From: Bacillota bacterium
GTDB taxonomy: Bacteria; Bacillota; Clostridia; Oscillospirales; Ruminococcaceae
DNA: 64,000 nucleotides
Reading direction: 5' to 3'
Assembly: GCA_023439835.1 (NCBI GenBank)
Contig: JAEXUW010000020.1
Coordinates: 186,001-250,000, forward strand
Shown here: positions 8,287-17,501 of the stretch, piece after piece
Numbering within the stretch: position 1 is the first letter of the stretch
Layout of the letters: each line of letters starts with the position of its first letter
The notes under the pieces: generated by a model
Database searches by the model: none
Seen by the model: the letters and a program-made list of their open reading frames with translations, nothing else
What the model was told of the DNA's origin: nothing
Translations under genes and position numbers: made by a program

Positions 8287-9149
8287 GAATCGCTCAAAAC
8301 TGGAATGATTATGAAATTATAGATACTTCAGACGGTGAAAAGCTCGAACGGTGGGGTGAGACAATTCTTATCCGACCCGATCCGCAGATTATCTGGAATA
8401 ACACAAGAAAAGCAAAGGAATGGCGGTCTGCTCATGCACACTATCATCGCTCAAGCAAGGGCGGTGGTGAGTGGGAATACATTAGAAAATTCCCCGACAG
8501 CTGGAAAATCAACTATAAAAGTCTTGTCTTTAATATAAAACCCACAGGCTTTAAGCATACCGGGCTTTTTCCGGAGCAGGCAGTGAATTGGGATTTTATG
8601 TCGGATAAAATCATCTCCGCTGGTCGTGAAATCAATGTTTTAAATCTTTTCGCATATACAGGGGGAGCTACTCTTGCTTGTGCAGCGGCTGGTGCGGCTG
8701 TTACTCACGTTGATGCTTCAAAAGGCATGGTGAGCTGGGCTAGGGAGAATGCGGATTCCTCAAAGCTTGATTCAAAGCCGATACGTTGGATTGTTGACGA
8801 TTGTGAAAAGTTTGTTTCAAGGGAAATAAAAAGAGGAAAATCATATGACGCCGTTATTATGGATCCCCCGTCATACGGAAGAGGACCGGGCGGTGAGGTT
8901 TGGAAGCTTGAGGACAGCATATACGACCTGGTTAAGCTTTGTGTGGGAGTTTTGAGTGATAAACCGCTGTTTTTTCTTTTAAACAGCTATACGACTGGAC
9001 TTTCACCGTCGGTAATGGCTTATCTTATAAATGAAGCCATGCCCAAAAAGTTCGGTGGAAAAGTTTACGCAGACGAAATCGGATTGCCGGTTAAAGCAAG
9101 TGGATTTGCGCTTCCGTGCGGTTCATCGGCAATATGGACAGACAAGTAA
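8283..9149 (+). CDS. Class I SAM-dependent methyltransferase, RlmI/RlmK-like
   Basis: 288 residues with a Rossmann methyltransferase fold. The SAM-binding motif I is NLFAYTGGATLACAAAG (121-137) with D144 at the ribose (HVDASKG). The catalytic motif is DPPSYGRGPGG (194 onward), the form seen in rRNA cytosine-C5 methyltransferases of the RlmI type. The N-terminal PUA domain of RlmI is missing, so this belongs to the shorter group. The target is unknown, with 23S rRNA a fair guess. It overlaps the glmM stop in ATGA, so the two are translationally coupled. Confidence 0.85.
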   Translation: MRIAQNWNDYEIIDTSDGEKLERWGETILIRPDPQIIWNNTRKAKEWRSAHAHYHRSSKGGGEWEYIRKFPDSWKINYKSLVFNIKPTGFKHTGLFPEQAVNWDFMSDKIISAGREINVLNLFAYTGGATLACAAAGAAVTHVDASKGMVSWARENADSSKLDSKPIRWIVDDCEKFVSREIKRGKSYDAVIMDPPSYGRGPGGEVWKLEDSIYDLVKLCVGVLSDKPLFFLLNSYTTGLSPSVMAYLINEAMPKKFGGKVYADEIGLPVKASGFALPCGSSAIWTDK

Positions 9150-9164
9150 TGAACGGAGAATATG

Positions 9165-9644
9165 ATGGAGCTTTATCTAAAGCAGAAGGTTTTTTCAGTC
9201 GGTGATAAATACAATATCTTTGATGCCGAAGGTAATCTAGTGTACTCTGTTAAGGGACAGATTTTCTCTTTTGCTCCAAAATTTTTCATGTATGATGAAT
9301 TTGGTAATGAGCTTTTTATGATACAAAAGAAGCTTATGGCACTCATGGGTAAATATGAAATCTATGAAAATGGGTTTCTTTCAGCTGTGGTAAGCCGTGA
9401 GTTTACTTTTTTCAAGCCGAAGCTTAATGTTGAAAGCAATACGGGACGCTATTCAATAAACGGTGACTTTTTTTCATGGGATTTTGATATTCAAAACGAC
9501 GGAAAGAGAGTCGCACAGGTTGCAAAAAAGCTATTTTCATGGGGCGATACTTATGAAATCAGCATTTTTGATGAGAATAATGCAGCGTTTATTTGTGCTC
9601 TTATTATTACTCTTGATAATTGCTTTCACAATAATAATAATTAA
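9165..9644 (+). CDS. LURP-one-related / scramblase-like beta-barrel protein
   Basis: About 159 residues made of repeated short beta units: YLKQKVFSVGDKYNIFDAEG, then MYDEFGNELFMIQKK, KYEIYENG, GDFFSWDFDI, GDTYEISIFDENN. This is the pattern of the LURP-one/YxjI family, related to the Tubby and scramblase fold. The role in bacteria is not known; membrane or phospholipid association has been proposed for the fold. GGAG is 6 bases before the second of two adjacent ATGs, hence the start at 9165. It lies between an rRNA-methyltransferase-like gene and the ECF module. The C-terminus ends with a run of four Asn. Confidence 0.7.
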   Translation: MELYLKQKVFSVGDKYNIFDAEGNLVYSVKGQIFSFAPKFFMYDEFGNELFMIQKKLMALMGKYEIYENGFLSAVVSREFTFFKPKLNVESNTGRYSINGDFFSWDFDIQNDGKRVAQVAKKLFSWGDTYEISIFDENNAAFICALIITLDNCFHNNNN

Positions 9645-9665
9645 TAATTCTTTGAAGGGAACAAG

Positions 9666-10517
9666 ATGGAAAATATCATTGAGGTCAAAAATGTATATTT
9701 TGATTATGTCAACGAATTTGATGAAAAGGCTACACCTGTCGAGGTTCTGAAGAATATTTCCTTCGGGGTGAAAAAGGGTGAATTTCTAGCTGTTTTAGGG
9801 CATAATGGCTCAGGAAAATCAACAATAGCAAAGCATTTCAACGCAATTCTGACTCCAAAAAGCGGTGATGTTTTCGTCAGCGGAATTAATACAAAAGACG
9901 AGGACAGGCTGTTTGATATTAGACAGACGGTGGGAATGGTCTTTCAAAACCCAGACAATCAGATTGTAGCGACAATTGTCGAAGAGGATGTTGCGTTTGC
10001 GCTTGAAAATCTTGGCGTTGAGCCTTCTGAAATTCGACGTCGTGTCGATGAAGCGCTTGAAACTGTCGGAATGTATGACTATCGTGAGCACGCACCGCAC
10101 AGGCTTTCAGGCGGACAGAAGCAGAGGGTTGCTATCGCCGGAATAATCGCGATGAGCCCTGAGTGTATAGTTCTTGACGAGCCGACGGCAATGCTTGACC
10201 CGCACGGTCGGCGTGAGGTTTTGAAAACTATAAAAAAGCTCAATCGTGAAAGTGGCATTACAATCGTTTTGATAACTCATTATATGGACGAGGCTGCGCA
10301 GGCAGACAGGGTAATTGTTATGGACAGCGGCGAGGTTATTATCGATGATGTCCCTAAAAAGGTTTTTTCTCAGGTGGACAGGCTTGTTTCTGTTGGGCTT
10401 GATGTTCCGCAGGTGACAGAGCTTTGTCATGGATTAAGACTTGCGGGCATTGAAATTGACGATGAGATTATTACAGAGGATGAATGCGTTGAAGCGCTTT
10501 TATCCATTTTGAAATAG
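9666..10517 (+). CDS. ecfA1: ECF transporter ATPase subunit A1
   Basis: ATP-binding subunit of an energy-coupling factor importer for vitamins or metals. 283 residues. Walker A GHNGSGKST (45-53), Q-loop VFQNPDNQIVA, ABC signature LSGGQKQRVAIAG, Walker B IVLDEPTAMLD and the switch histidine in LITHYMDEA are present. It pairs with the next gene to make the EcfA-EcfA' dimer. No substrate-binding S component lies in the operon, so this is a group II module expected to serve several S proteins encoded elsewhere. Confidence 0.94.
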   Translation: MENIIEVKNVYFDYVNEFDEKATPVEVLKNISFGVKKGEFLAVLGHNGSGKSTIAKHFNAILTPKSGDVFVSGINTKDEDRLFDIRQTVGMVFQNPDNQIVATIVEEDVAFALENLGVEPSEIRRRVDEALETVGMYDYREHAPHRLSGGQKQRVAIAGIIAMSPECIVLDEPTAMLDPHGRREVLKTIKKLNRESGITIVLITHYMDEAAQADRVIVMDSGEVIIDDVPKKVFSQVDRLVSVGLDVPQVTELCHGLRLAGIEIDDEIITEDECVEALLSILK

Positions 10518-10535
10518 ATTCTGGAGGGCTAAAAG

Positions 10536-11408
10536 TTGCCTATAATCAAAACAGAGGCGCTGACATATGTATACTCACAGGGGACACCTTATGAGAAAAC
10601 TGCTGTGGACAGCGTTGATATTGAAATAGAAAAGGGTGAGTTGGCTGGTGTTATTGGACATACCGGCTCGGGCAAGTCTACCCTTATTCAGCATTTTAAC
10701 GGGTTATTAGAGCCGACGTCTGGGAAGATATTCATTGATGGAACGGACATCTGGGCAGGTGAAAAATCAGAGCTTCGCAAAATCAGGTTTAAGGTTGGGC
10801 TTGTTTTTCAGTACCCCGAATATCAGCTTTTTGAGGAAACTGTATATAAGGACATTGCATTCGGACCAAAAAACATGGGGCTTTCAGAGGACGAAATTGA
10901 TAAGCGTATTCACGAAATCGCCCGACTTGTAGGACTTCGTGAGGAAACGCTTCAGAAGTCCCCGTTTGAATTGTCGGGGGGGCAGAAAAGGCGTGCGGCT
11001 ATTGCCGGCGTTATGGCGATGGAGCCTCAGGTGCTTATACTTGATGAGCCGACTGCCGGACTTGACCCTAAGGGCCGTGACAGAATTCTTTCTCAAATTA
11101 AGGAATATCATAAAGAGAAAGGCAACACCGTGCTTTTAGTTTCTCACAGTATGGAGGATATGGCGAAGTTCGCTTCAAAAATTCTTGTGATGAACAAGTC
11201 AAAGCTTTTTTGCTATGACGAAACCGTAAATGTTTTCAAAAGAGCAGACGAAATATCTAAAATGGGGCTGGCTGTCCCACAGATAACTAGAGTGTTCAAC
11301 CGCTTGAAACAGGCGGGAATTGATATAAATGAAGATGTCTATACGGTTGAGTATGGAAAGAAAATCCTCCTCAGGCTATTAGCCGGAAAGGGGGGCAACA
11401 ATGCTTAA
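10536..11408 (+). CDS. ecfA2: ECF transporter ATPase subunit A2
   Basis: Second ATPase of the ECF module, 290 residues. Walker A is GHTGSGKST, the Q-loop region is VFQYPEYQLFEE, the signature is LSGGQKRRAAIAG and Walker B is LILDEPTAGLD. The FQYPEYQLFEETV stretch is typical of EcfA2 as against EcfA1. The start is a TTG at 10536, with GGAGGG 8 bases upstream; no ATG fits. Its 3' end overlaps ecfT by 8 bases, which points to coupled synthesis of the complex. Confidence 0.93.
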   Translation: MPIIKTEALTYVYSQGTPYEKTAVDSVDIEIEKGELAGVIGHTGSGKSTLIQHFNGLLEPTSGKIFIDGTDIWAGEKSELRKIRFKVGLVFQYPEYQLFEETVYKDIAFGPKNMGLSEDEIDKRIHEIARLVGLREETLQKSPFELSGGQKRRAAIAGVMAMEPQVLILDEPTAGLDPKGRDRILSQIKEYHKEKGNTVLLVSHSMEDMAKFASKILVMNKSKLFCYDETVNVFKRADEISKMGLAVPQITRVFNRLKQAGIDINEDVYTVEYGKKILLRLLAGKGGNNA

Positions 11409-12213
11409 GGATATCACAATAGGGCAGTATTTCCCCGGCAAATCGCCCGTTCACCGTCTTGATCCCAGGATCAAGCTAATAATCACCGCTATATTTATTA
11501 GTATGCTTTTTGCTTCTGGCAATTTCTTAGGACTTTTTGTGGGGATGATTTTTTTTCTATTCGTCTTATTCCTGTCACAAATTCCTGTTAAAATGGTTGT
11601 CAAGGGAATTAAACCTATTGTTCCAATTATTATTTTCACTGCTGTTTTGAACATTTTCTTTCTAGGTGGCGGAGATACAGTGATAAAATGGTGGGTTATT
11701 GAAATCACGACTGAAGGCTTAAAAATGTCGGCTTTTATGATTATAAGAATAATTCTTCTCATCAGCGGAAGCTCACTTTTGACATATACAACCTCACCGA
11801 TTACTCTGACTGATGCAATTGAAAGGCTTCTTTCACCGCTTAAAAAAATCAAGCTTCCCGTACATGAGCTGGCGATGATGATGACAATTGCACTACGGTT
11901 TATTCCCACGCTGATTGAGGAAACCGATAAGATTATGTCTGCACAAAAGGCAAGAGGAGCCGACCTTGAGTCCGGCGGACTTGTCAAACGGGCAAAGGCA
12001 CTTGTGCCGATTCTGATTCCGCTTTTTGTTTCGGCGTTCAGAAGGGCGGAAGAGCTTGCCTTGGCGATGGAATGTCGCTGTTATCGTGGTGGCGATGGGC
12101 GAACAAGAATGAAGCAACTCAAAGCAAGAGCGACTGATTATTTTGCTTTAGCAATTTCACTTGCGTTTTTATGCGGAGTAATAGTTTTGAATATATTTTA
12201 TAAAGGGGTCTGA
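11401..12213 (+). CDS. ecfT: ECF transporter transmembrane subunit T
   Basis: The membrane scaffold that joins the two ATPases to interchangeable S components. 270 residues with about five or six hydrophobic helices. The cytoplasmic coupling helices carry the motifs AQKARGADLESGG and AMECRCYRGGDGRT, corresponding to the two conserved Ala-Arg-Gly-type motifs of EcfT. The N-terminal SPVHRLDPRIKL is also characteristic. It is the last gene of ecfA1-ecfA2-ecfT; truA follows one base after its stop. Confidence 0.94.
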   Translation: MLKDITIGQYFPGKSPVHRLDPRIKLIITAIFISMLFASGNFLGLFVGMIFFLFVLFLSQIPVKMVVKGIKPIVPIIIFTAVLNIFFLGGGDTVIKWWVIEITTEGLKMSAFMIIRIILLISGSSLLTYTTSPITLTDAIERLLSPLKKIKLPVHELAMMMTIALRFIPTLIEETDKIMSAQKARGADLESGGLVKRAKALVPILIPLFVSAFRRAEELALAMECRCYRGGDGRTRMKQLKARATDYFALAISLAFLCGVIVLNIFYKGV

Positions 12214-12214
12214 T

Positions 12215-12955
12215 ATGCGCAATTTCAAGCTTATATCGGCTTATGACGGAACCTTATATCACGGCTTTCAACGACAGGAGAATGCTCTTGCCATACAGCA
12301 GGTGATGGAAGACACCGCCGAAAAAATATTAGGTCAAAAGGTTACGATTATAGGATGCTCTAGGACGGACACAGGTGTACACGCACGGGAATTTTGTCTG
12401 AACTTTAGGCATGACAGCCCTATTTCTTGCGACGGAATGCTCAGAGCCTTTAACAGTTTGCTTCCCGATGACATTGCAATGCTATCCTGTGAAGAGGCAG
12501 ACATGGATTTTCATGCGAGATACGACTGCACAGCAAAGGAATATGTGTATGAGATATATAACTCAAGGGTAAAAAATCCGTTTTTAAAGAGCAGGTCGCT
12601 TTTGTATGGCCCTCACCTTGATGAAGAGCTTCTAAACAATACAGCACAGCTTTTTGTCGGCACTCATGATTTCAAATCATTTTGTTCTGTTCACACCGCT
12701 AAGAAAACAACGGTGAGAACAATTCACCGCTTTGAAGTGAATCGTGAAGGAAAGTTTGTCAGAATGCTTGTAAAAGGCGACGGTTTTTTGTATAATATGG
12801 TTAGGATTCTTGTCGGCACATTAATATATGTCAACGAGGGGAAATTCACGCCGACTCAAATTGAGGATATTTTGCTTCAAAAGGACAGGACAAAAGCGGG
12901 GAAGACTGCTCCGGCACACGGTCTGTATCTTAATAAAGTATATTATGATATTTAA
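12215..12955 (+). CDS. truA: tRNA pseudouridine synthase A
   Basis: Makes pseudouridine at positions 38-40 of the tRNA anticodon arm. 246 residues, standard length. The catalytic aspartate is D52 in CSRTDTGVHA. Other family blocks are AYDGTLYHGFQRQ near the start, FHARYDCTAKEYVYEI, FCSVHTAKKTTVR and FLYNMVRILVGTL. AAAGGGG serves as ribosome binding site. The link ecfA-ecfA-ecfT-truA is a common Firmicutes order and supports both calls. Confidence 0.96.
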   Translation: MRNFKLISAYDGTLYHGFQRQENALAIQQVMEDTAEKILGQKVTIIGCSRTDTGVHAREFCLNFRHDSPISCDGMLRAFNSLLPDDIAMLSCEEADMDFHARYDCTAKEYVYEIYNSRVKNPFLKSRSLLYGPHLDEELLNNTAQLFVGTHDFKSFCSVHTAKKTTVRTIHRFEVNREGKFVRMLVKGDGFLYNMVRILVGTLIYVNEGKFTPTQIEDILLQKDRTKAGKTAPAHGLYLNKVYYDI

Positions 12956-12969
12956 AAGGGGGTACTGCT

Positions 12970-14136
12970 GTGGCGGCTCAGGTCAATGATTTAAGAAAAA
13001 TCAGACGAAAAAAAAATCGCAGAAGGTTTTTTAGAAAGCTGCTTTTATTTGTTATAGTCATATCTCTTGCGTTAACAGCGTATATCACCAAAGACAAATG
13101 GCTTCCCATGTTTGAAGGTGTTGTTGATAAATATAAGCAAACCATTGTAAATGACGGAAAGCTAGCCGAGGGGAATTTCCCCGTCAAGGTAAGCAGCAGC
13201 TCTCAATATAGTATATCTGGCTTTGACTCAAGGTTTGCAGTTTTGACAGATACACATTTTTATACTTTTGAGAAAAGCGGCAGCTCGCTTTTTACAAAAC
13301 AGCATAAAATGAGCAATCCTGTTATGAAAGCCGCAAATAATCGAATTCTCCTGTATGACCTTGGGGGCTTTGATTTATCGGTTGAAAGCAAGAATAAAAC
13401 TGTTTTTGGTAAAACGCTTAGCTCACAGATTGTTTTTGCTGATATAAGTAGTAAAAATTACACTGCGGTTGTCACAAAATCTGATAAATATGCTTCGGCT
13501 ATGACTATTTATGATGAAAGCGGTGCTGAGAAGTTTTTTTCTTCAAGCTCTCAGAAAATAATTGACGTTGAGTTTAATAAGGACAGTACCGGTTGTCATG
13601 CTGTAATGCTTGGAGCAAGCGGGGGAAAGCTCATTTCTACTGTCACGGGGTATAGCTTTAGCAAAAGCGAGGTATTATGGAAAAGTCAGCCGATCAATAC
13701 TCTGGTAATAGATACGGCATATATGAGCAACGGAAAAATCTCCGTTATAGGAGATACTCAGTTTAATATAGTATCAGGTGACGGGGTTGTTGAATACACT
13801 TATACATACAGGTCAAAACTCGTCGGCTGTTCAACCTCAGGGGATATTACTGCGCTGATAACAGAAAACTCTGAGAGAAGGCGCTCACATCTTATCTTAT
13901 TCACCGATTCGGCAATACCGATTGAAATTGAGCTAGATTCAGGTTACAGAAGTGTGTTGGTAAAAAGCGGAAAGATTTTTCTTCTGACTGATAACGGCAT
14001 TGTCACATATTCTTCAGACGGTGAAACGCTTGCGGTGGCAACACTGACTAATGATTATATTGATTTCACCGAGGTTGACAATTATATATATCTTCTTGGT
14101 GCTTCAATTGTTGACAGAATTAATTACAAATCTTAA
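12970..14136 (+). CDS. DUF5711 family membrane-anchored protein
   Basis: 388 residues. A strongly basic N-terminus (RKIRRKKNRRRFFRK) precedes one transmembrane helix at about residues 23-40, so the remaining 340 residues should face outside. That part is a run of short beta strands with recurrent FAVLTDTHFYTFEKSG, ILLYDLGGFDLSV and VLVKSGKIFLLTDNGIV-like units, which resembles a beta-propeller. It fits the DUF5711 family by eye. The start is GTG at 12970 with GGGGG upstream. It precedes a CvpA protein, and a cell-envelope role is a guess. No catalytic motif is seen. Confidence 0.7.
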   Translation: MAAQVNDLRKIRRKKNRRRFFRKLLLFVIVISLALTAYITKDKWLPMFEGVVDKYKQTIVNDGKLAEGNFPVKVSSSSQYSISGFDSRFAVLTDTHFYTFEKSGSSLFTKQHKMSNPVMKAANNRILLYDLGGFDLSVESKNKTVFGKTLSSQIVFADISSKNYTAVVTKSDKYASAMTIYDESGAEKFFSSSSQKIIDVEFNKDSTGCHAVMLGASGGKLISTVTGYSFSKSEVLWKSQPINTLVIDTAYMSNGKISVIGDTQFNIVSGDGVVEYTYTYRSKLVGCSTSGDITALITENSERRRSHLILFTDSAIPIEIELDSGYRSVLVKSGKIFLLTDNGIVTYSSDGETLAVATLTNDYIDFTEVDNYIYLLGASIVDRINYKS

Positions 14137-14151
14137 TTTGGAGGAGAATTA

Positions 14152-15045
14152 ATGGGTACTCAATTTTCTTGGTTTTATGATGTCGCACTTATCGGCGTAG
14201 TTATAGCATATATTTATTTAGGTGGGAAAAGGGGCTTTTTGAGAACCTTTGTCCTTCTTGTAGGATACATTGTTTCAATTGCGGGAGCATATTTTATAAG
14301 TGATGCGGTTTCACCGGTAGTATATGATAAATTTGTTAAAGAAAGAGCGGAAGAGGTTGTTGCTGATAATATTCTTAATTTCAGTATCAAGGATCAGATA
14401 AGAAGCTCAATAAAAAAACAAGGGATTACAATTGAAATTCCCGACGAACAGATTGACAACATTATCAACAGTACCGATGATCTGAGTCAAGGCTTTTCAA
14501 ATTATGTGGGAGCATACAGTGATGCCTTTTCACAGCAGGAGCTTGAGGATATGCTAGGCAATGCTTTTAACAACGAATCTCTTTTGAATAAGCTCAAAGA
14601 AAAATTGCCGGAGAGTATTTATAATAAAATTGAGGATTATATCGGAACCAGTACAACAAAAATAACTGAAATCGTCCGAATTCTTAATAACCCGAATAAT
14701 GAAGAAAGAGCTGAAGAAATTACCGATATTCTTTTCAGGCCGTTTGCTGTATCAGCGATTAAATTTATCGTATTTATGCTTGCTTTTGCACTGCTTATGA
14801 TAATTTTCAGATTCATTTCAGGACTGTTCAAAAAATTCTATCTCATTCCTATTGCGGGGCAAATCAATTCACTATTAGGTGCTGTTTTAGGTTTGTGCCA
14901 GGGATTATTTATAATTTTTGTGGTTACACTTGTTATAAAAATAATTATTGCACTTATGGGGAATGATCTATTATTTATTAACGAGCCTACTATTGAAAAA
15001 ACTATGCTATTCAGAAGAATTTATGAATTTAATCTATTTAAATAA
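14152..15045 (+). CDS. CvpA family membrane protein
   Basis: 297 residues. The opening helix DVALIGVVIAYIYLGGKRGFLRT is the CvpA/colicin V production signature (an amphipathic helix, then Gly-x-x-x-Gly). Two N-terminal helices are followed by a soluble insert of about 130 residues, rich in acidic and Asn residues, and by two more helices at about 200-270. Such a large insert is longer than in E. coli CvpA and is typical of clostridial members. The molecular function is unclear. It has a GGAGGAG ribosome binding site and follows the DUF5711 gene closely. Confidence 0.75.
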   Translation: MGTQFSWFYDVALIGVVIAYIYLGGKRGFLRTFVLLVGYIVSIAGAYFISDAVSPVVYDKFVKERAEEVVADNILNFSIKDQIRSSIKKQGITIEIPDEQIDNIINSTDDLSQGFSNYVGAYSDAFSQQELEDMLGNAFNNESLLNKLKEKLPESIYNKIEDYIGTSTTKITEIVRILNNPNNEERAEEITDILFRPFAVSAIKFIVFMLAFALLMIIFRFISGLFKKFYLIPIAGQINSLLGAVLGLCQGLFIIFVVTLVIKIIIALMGNDLLFINEPTIEKTMLFRRIYEFNLFK

Positions 15046-15087
15046 CTTAAAGCTTTATATAAGGCGAAAAAATAATTGGAGGCATTT

Positions 15088-17349
15088 ATGATTTGTTCCA
15101 GATGCAAAAAACGTCCTGCGGCAGTTTTCATTACAGCGATGCAAGGTGATGAAAAAAAGAATGAAGGTCTGTGCCTGGTCTGTGCAAAGGAGCTTGGACT
15201 TCCGCAGGTTAATGAATATATGAAACAGATGGGAATAACCGATGATGATCTTGAGATGTTTTCCGAACAGCTTGCGGACATTGGTGACGGTGATTCATTT
15301 GAATTCGGCGGTTCGGGTACTATGCCGTCGTTTTTAAGCAGTCTGTTCGGTCAGTCGGGCGATTCGCTCCCAGCTGAATTTCCCTACCCCGAAAGAACAT
15401 CAAAAAGAGAGAGCGTCAAAGAAAAAGCCAAGAAAGAAAAAAAGCTCAAATTTCTTGATTCATACTGTACCAATCTAACAAAAAAAGCGGAAGAGGGAAA
15501 ACTCGACCGAATTATTGGTCGTGACCGTGAAATAGCACGAGTAATACAAATTCTGTCGAGAAGACAAAAAAACAATCCATGTCTTATCGGTGAGCCAGGT
15601 GTCGGAAAAACCGCAATTGCCGAGGGAATTGCCCAGAAGATAGTGTCAGGCGAGGTGCCTTTTCATATCGCTGATAAAAGGCTTTATCTTCTTGACCTTA
15701 CAGCGCTTGTTGCTGGAACTCAGTTTAGAGGACAGTTTGAAAGCCGAGTTAAAGGGCTAGTTGACGAGGTCAAGGCTGAGGGGAACATTATTCTGTTCAT
15801 AGACGAGGTTCACAATCTTGTCGGAACAGGCGACAGCGAAGGCTCAATGAACGCTGCAAACATTCTAAAGCCCGCTCTTTCAAGGGGTGAGGTTCAGGTT
15901 ATCGGCGCAACAACCTTCTCTGAATACAGAAAATATATCGAGAAGGACAGTGCGCTGGAAAGACGCTTTCAGCCTGTCAAGGTGTCTGAGCCGAGCGTTG
16001 AGGATACCGTCGGTGTTCTCATGGGTATTAAGAGCTATTATGAGCTTCATCATCGTGTTCATGTTTCTGATGAAACTGTGAGAATGTGCGCTGTACTTTC
16101 TGAGAGATATATAAGCGACAGGTTTCTCCCGGACAAAGCTATCGACCTTCTTGATGAATCCTGTGCGTGTGCAAGCATTAGAAGTCCTGAGCTTGCTGAG
16201 TTTGAATTATTAAATTCAGGTCTGAAGAATCAGCTTGAGCTTGAGGCTTCAATAGAAGAGAATGATTCACCCGACTATGAAAAGCTTGCTGGCGTTAAAG
16301 CCGAAATCAGCAGGATTAAAGAGCGCCTTGTCGAAGTTGAAGAGATGGTTTCAAAAATATACGTTACTGATGAGGATTTGTCAAAGGTAATAGAATTGTG
16401 GACGGGTATTCCGGCAAACAAGATTATTGAAACCGAGTACAAGAAAATCCGCAATCTTGAAGATATGCTGATGACAAAGATTATTGGTCAGGATGAAGCC
16501 GTTAGCCTTGTTTCGAAGGCAATAAAACGCACAAGAGTTCAGCTTGCAAAAAGAAGACGTCCTGCATCGTTTATTTTTGTCGGCCCGACCGGCGTGGGAA
16601 AGACCGAGCTTGTTAAGGTTTTGGCTTCTGAGCTTTTTAGCTCACCCGACCCGCTCATAAGGCTTGACATGTCCGAGTTTATGGAAAAGCATGCGGTTTC
16701 TAGGCTTATCGGCTCACCTCCCGGTTATGTTGGATATGACGAAGCTGGACAGCTCACTGAAAAGGTGAGAAGACGCCCGTATTCGGTTGTTTTATTTGAC
16801 GAAATTGAGAAAGCTCATCCTGATATTATGAATATCCTTCTTCAGATACTTGACGAGGGGAAGGTTAACGATGCACAGGGCAGGAGCGTTAATTTTGAAA
16901 ATACAATTATTGTTATGACTTCAAACGCCGGCTCAACCGATAAAAATACCGGCGTTGGTTTCAATCGTTCTGAAAAAGACATTTCAAGCGACAAGGCAAT
17001 GAAAGCACTTAGGGAGTTTTTGCGTCCTGAATTCATTAGCCGTATTGATGAGATAATTGTATTCAGCCCGCTTTCAAAAGAAAGCTATGCAAAAATCGCC
17101 GGATTGATGCTCGACGAAATGAAGGAGCCTTTGCTTGAGAAGAATATTCGTTTCAGCTATGATGAGAAAGCGCTTGAAAAAATTGCTGAAAAGTCCTTCG
17201 GCGGAAAATACGGTGCTCGTGATATAAGAAAGTTCATCAGAAAAGAAATTGAGGATAAGGTTGCTGCTTTGCTTATTGACAGCGAGGTTAATAATATCAG
17301 CGGAATCGCACTGACAGCCGGCGAGGAAATTGAAGTTCATTCAATATAA
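15088..17349 (+). CDS. clpE: Clp ATPase with N-terminal zinc finger (ClpE-like)
   Basis: A two-ring AAA+ unfoldase of 753 residues. Instead of the usual Clp_N repeats it starts with a four-cysteine zinc finger (C3, C6, C29, C32), as in ClpE and McsA. After a low-complexity linker come AAA-1 with Walker A GEPGVGKT (168-175), a short coiled middle domain (about 380-430), and AAA-2 with GPTGVGKT (499-506). The loop GVGF at 622-625 fits the ClpP-docking tripeptide, so it should feed ClpP. The start chosen is the ATG with GGAGG 8 bases upstream; an in-frame TTG lies 4 codons earlier. No CtsR-type operator was found upstream. Confidence 0.88.
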   Translation: MICSRCKKRPAAVFITAMQGDEKKNEGLCLVCAKELGLPQVNEYMKQMGITDDDLEMFSEQLADIGDGDSFEFGGSGTMPSFLSSLFGQSGDSLPAEFPYPERTSKRESVKEKAKKEKKLKFLDSYCTNLTKKAEEGKLDRIIGRDREIARVIQILSRRQKNNPCLIGEPGVGKTAIAEGIAQKIVSGEVPFHIADKRLYLLDLTALVAGTQFRGQFESRVKGLVDEVKAEGNIILFIDEVHNLVGTGDSEGSMNAANILKPALSRGEVQVIGATTFSEYRKYIEKDSALERRFQPVKVSEPSVEDTVGVLMGIKSYYELHHRVHVSDETVRMCAVLSERYISDRFLPDKAIDLLDESCACASIRSPELAEFELLNSGLKNQLELEASIEENDSPDYEKLAGVKAEISRIKERLVEVEEMVSKIYVTDEDLSKVIELWTGIPANKIIETEYKKIRNLEDMLMTKIIGQDEAVSLVSKAIKRTRVQLAKRRRPASFIFVGPTGVGKTELVKVLASELFSSPDPLIRLDMSEFMEKHAVSRLIGSPPGYVGYDEAGQLTEKVRRRPYSVVLFDEIEKAHPDIMNILLQILDEGKVNDAQGRSVNFENTIIVMTSNAGSTDKNTGVGFNRSEKDISSDKAMKALREFLRPEFISRIDEIIVFSPLSKESYAKIAGLMLDEMKEPLLEKNIRFSYDEKALEKIAEKSFGGKYGARDIRKFIRKEIEDKVAALLIDSEVNNISGIALTAGEEIEVHSI

Positions 17350-17384
17350 ATGTTAAAATTATATAAATTAATAGTTTTTATCTA

Positions 17385-17413
17385 TTGACATTAAATTGTT
17401 TATATGATAAAAT
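17385..17413 (+). promoter_or_regulatory. Promoter of rplU-prp-rpmA
   Basis: A perfect TTGACA (17385-17390), 17 bp spacer, TAAAAT (17408-17413). It lies inside a longer open frame that could extend L21 upstream, which argues against that extension. Confidence 0.8.
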
Positions 17414-17417
17414 TATT

Positions 17418-17501
17418 AAGCCGCATATGCTCGGCTTTAAGTTGACAGCATTGTCACGCCGAATTATAGCGAGTTTTAAGAAAAAGGCAGGTGCCGGATT
17501 A
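17418..17501 (+). ncRNA. Probable L21 leader RNA
   Basis: The 5' leader of rplU begins with a stem AAGCCG/CGGCTT (17418-17423 with 17432-17437) and continues with TGACA-GCAT-TGTCA (17443-17456). Firmicutes often carry a structured autoregulatory L21 leader at this place. Assignment rests on position and these two hairpins; I could not compare with the family model. Confidence 0.5.

Noticed and set aside
11451..11987. A 178-codon open frame antisense to ecfT
   Set aside because: It lies wholly within a well-supported ecfT and has no ribosome binding site or recognizable family; it is a mirror of the hydrophobic codons.
17385..17501. 39-codon N-terminal extension of L21
   Set aside because: The promoter and leader RNA occupy it, and L21 begins at MYAIIETGG.
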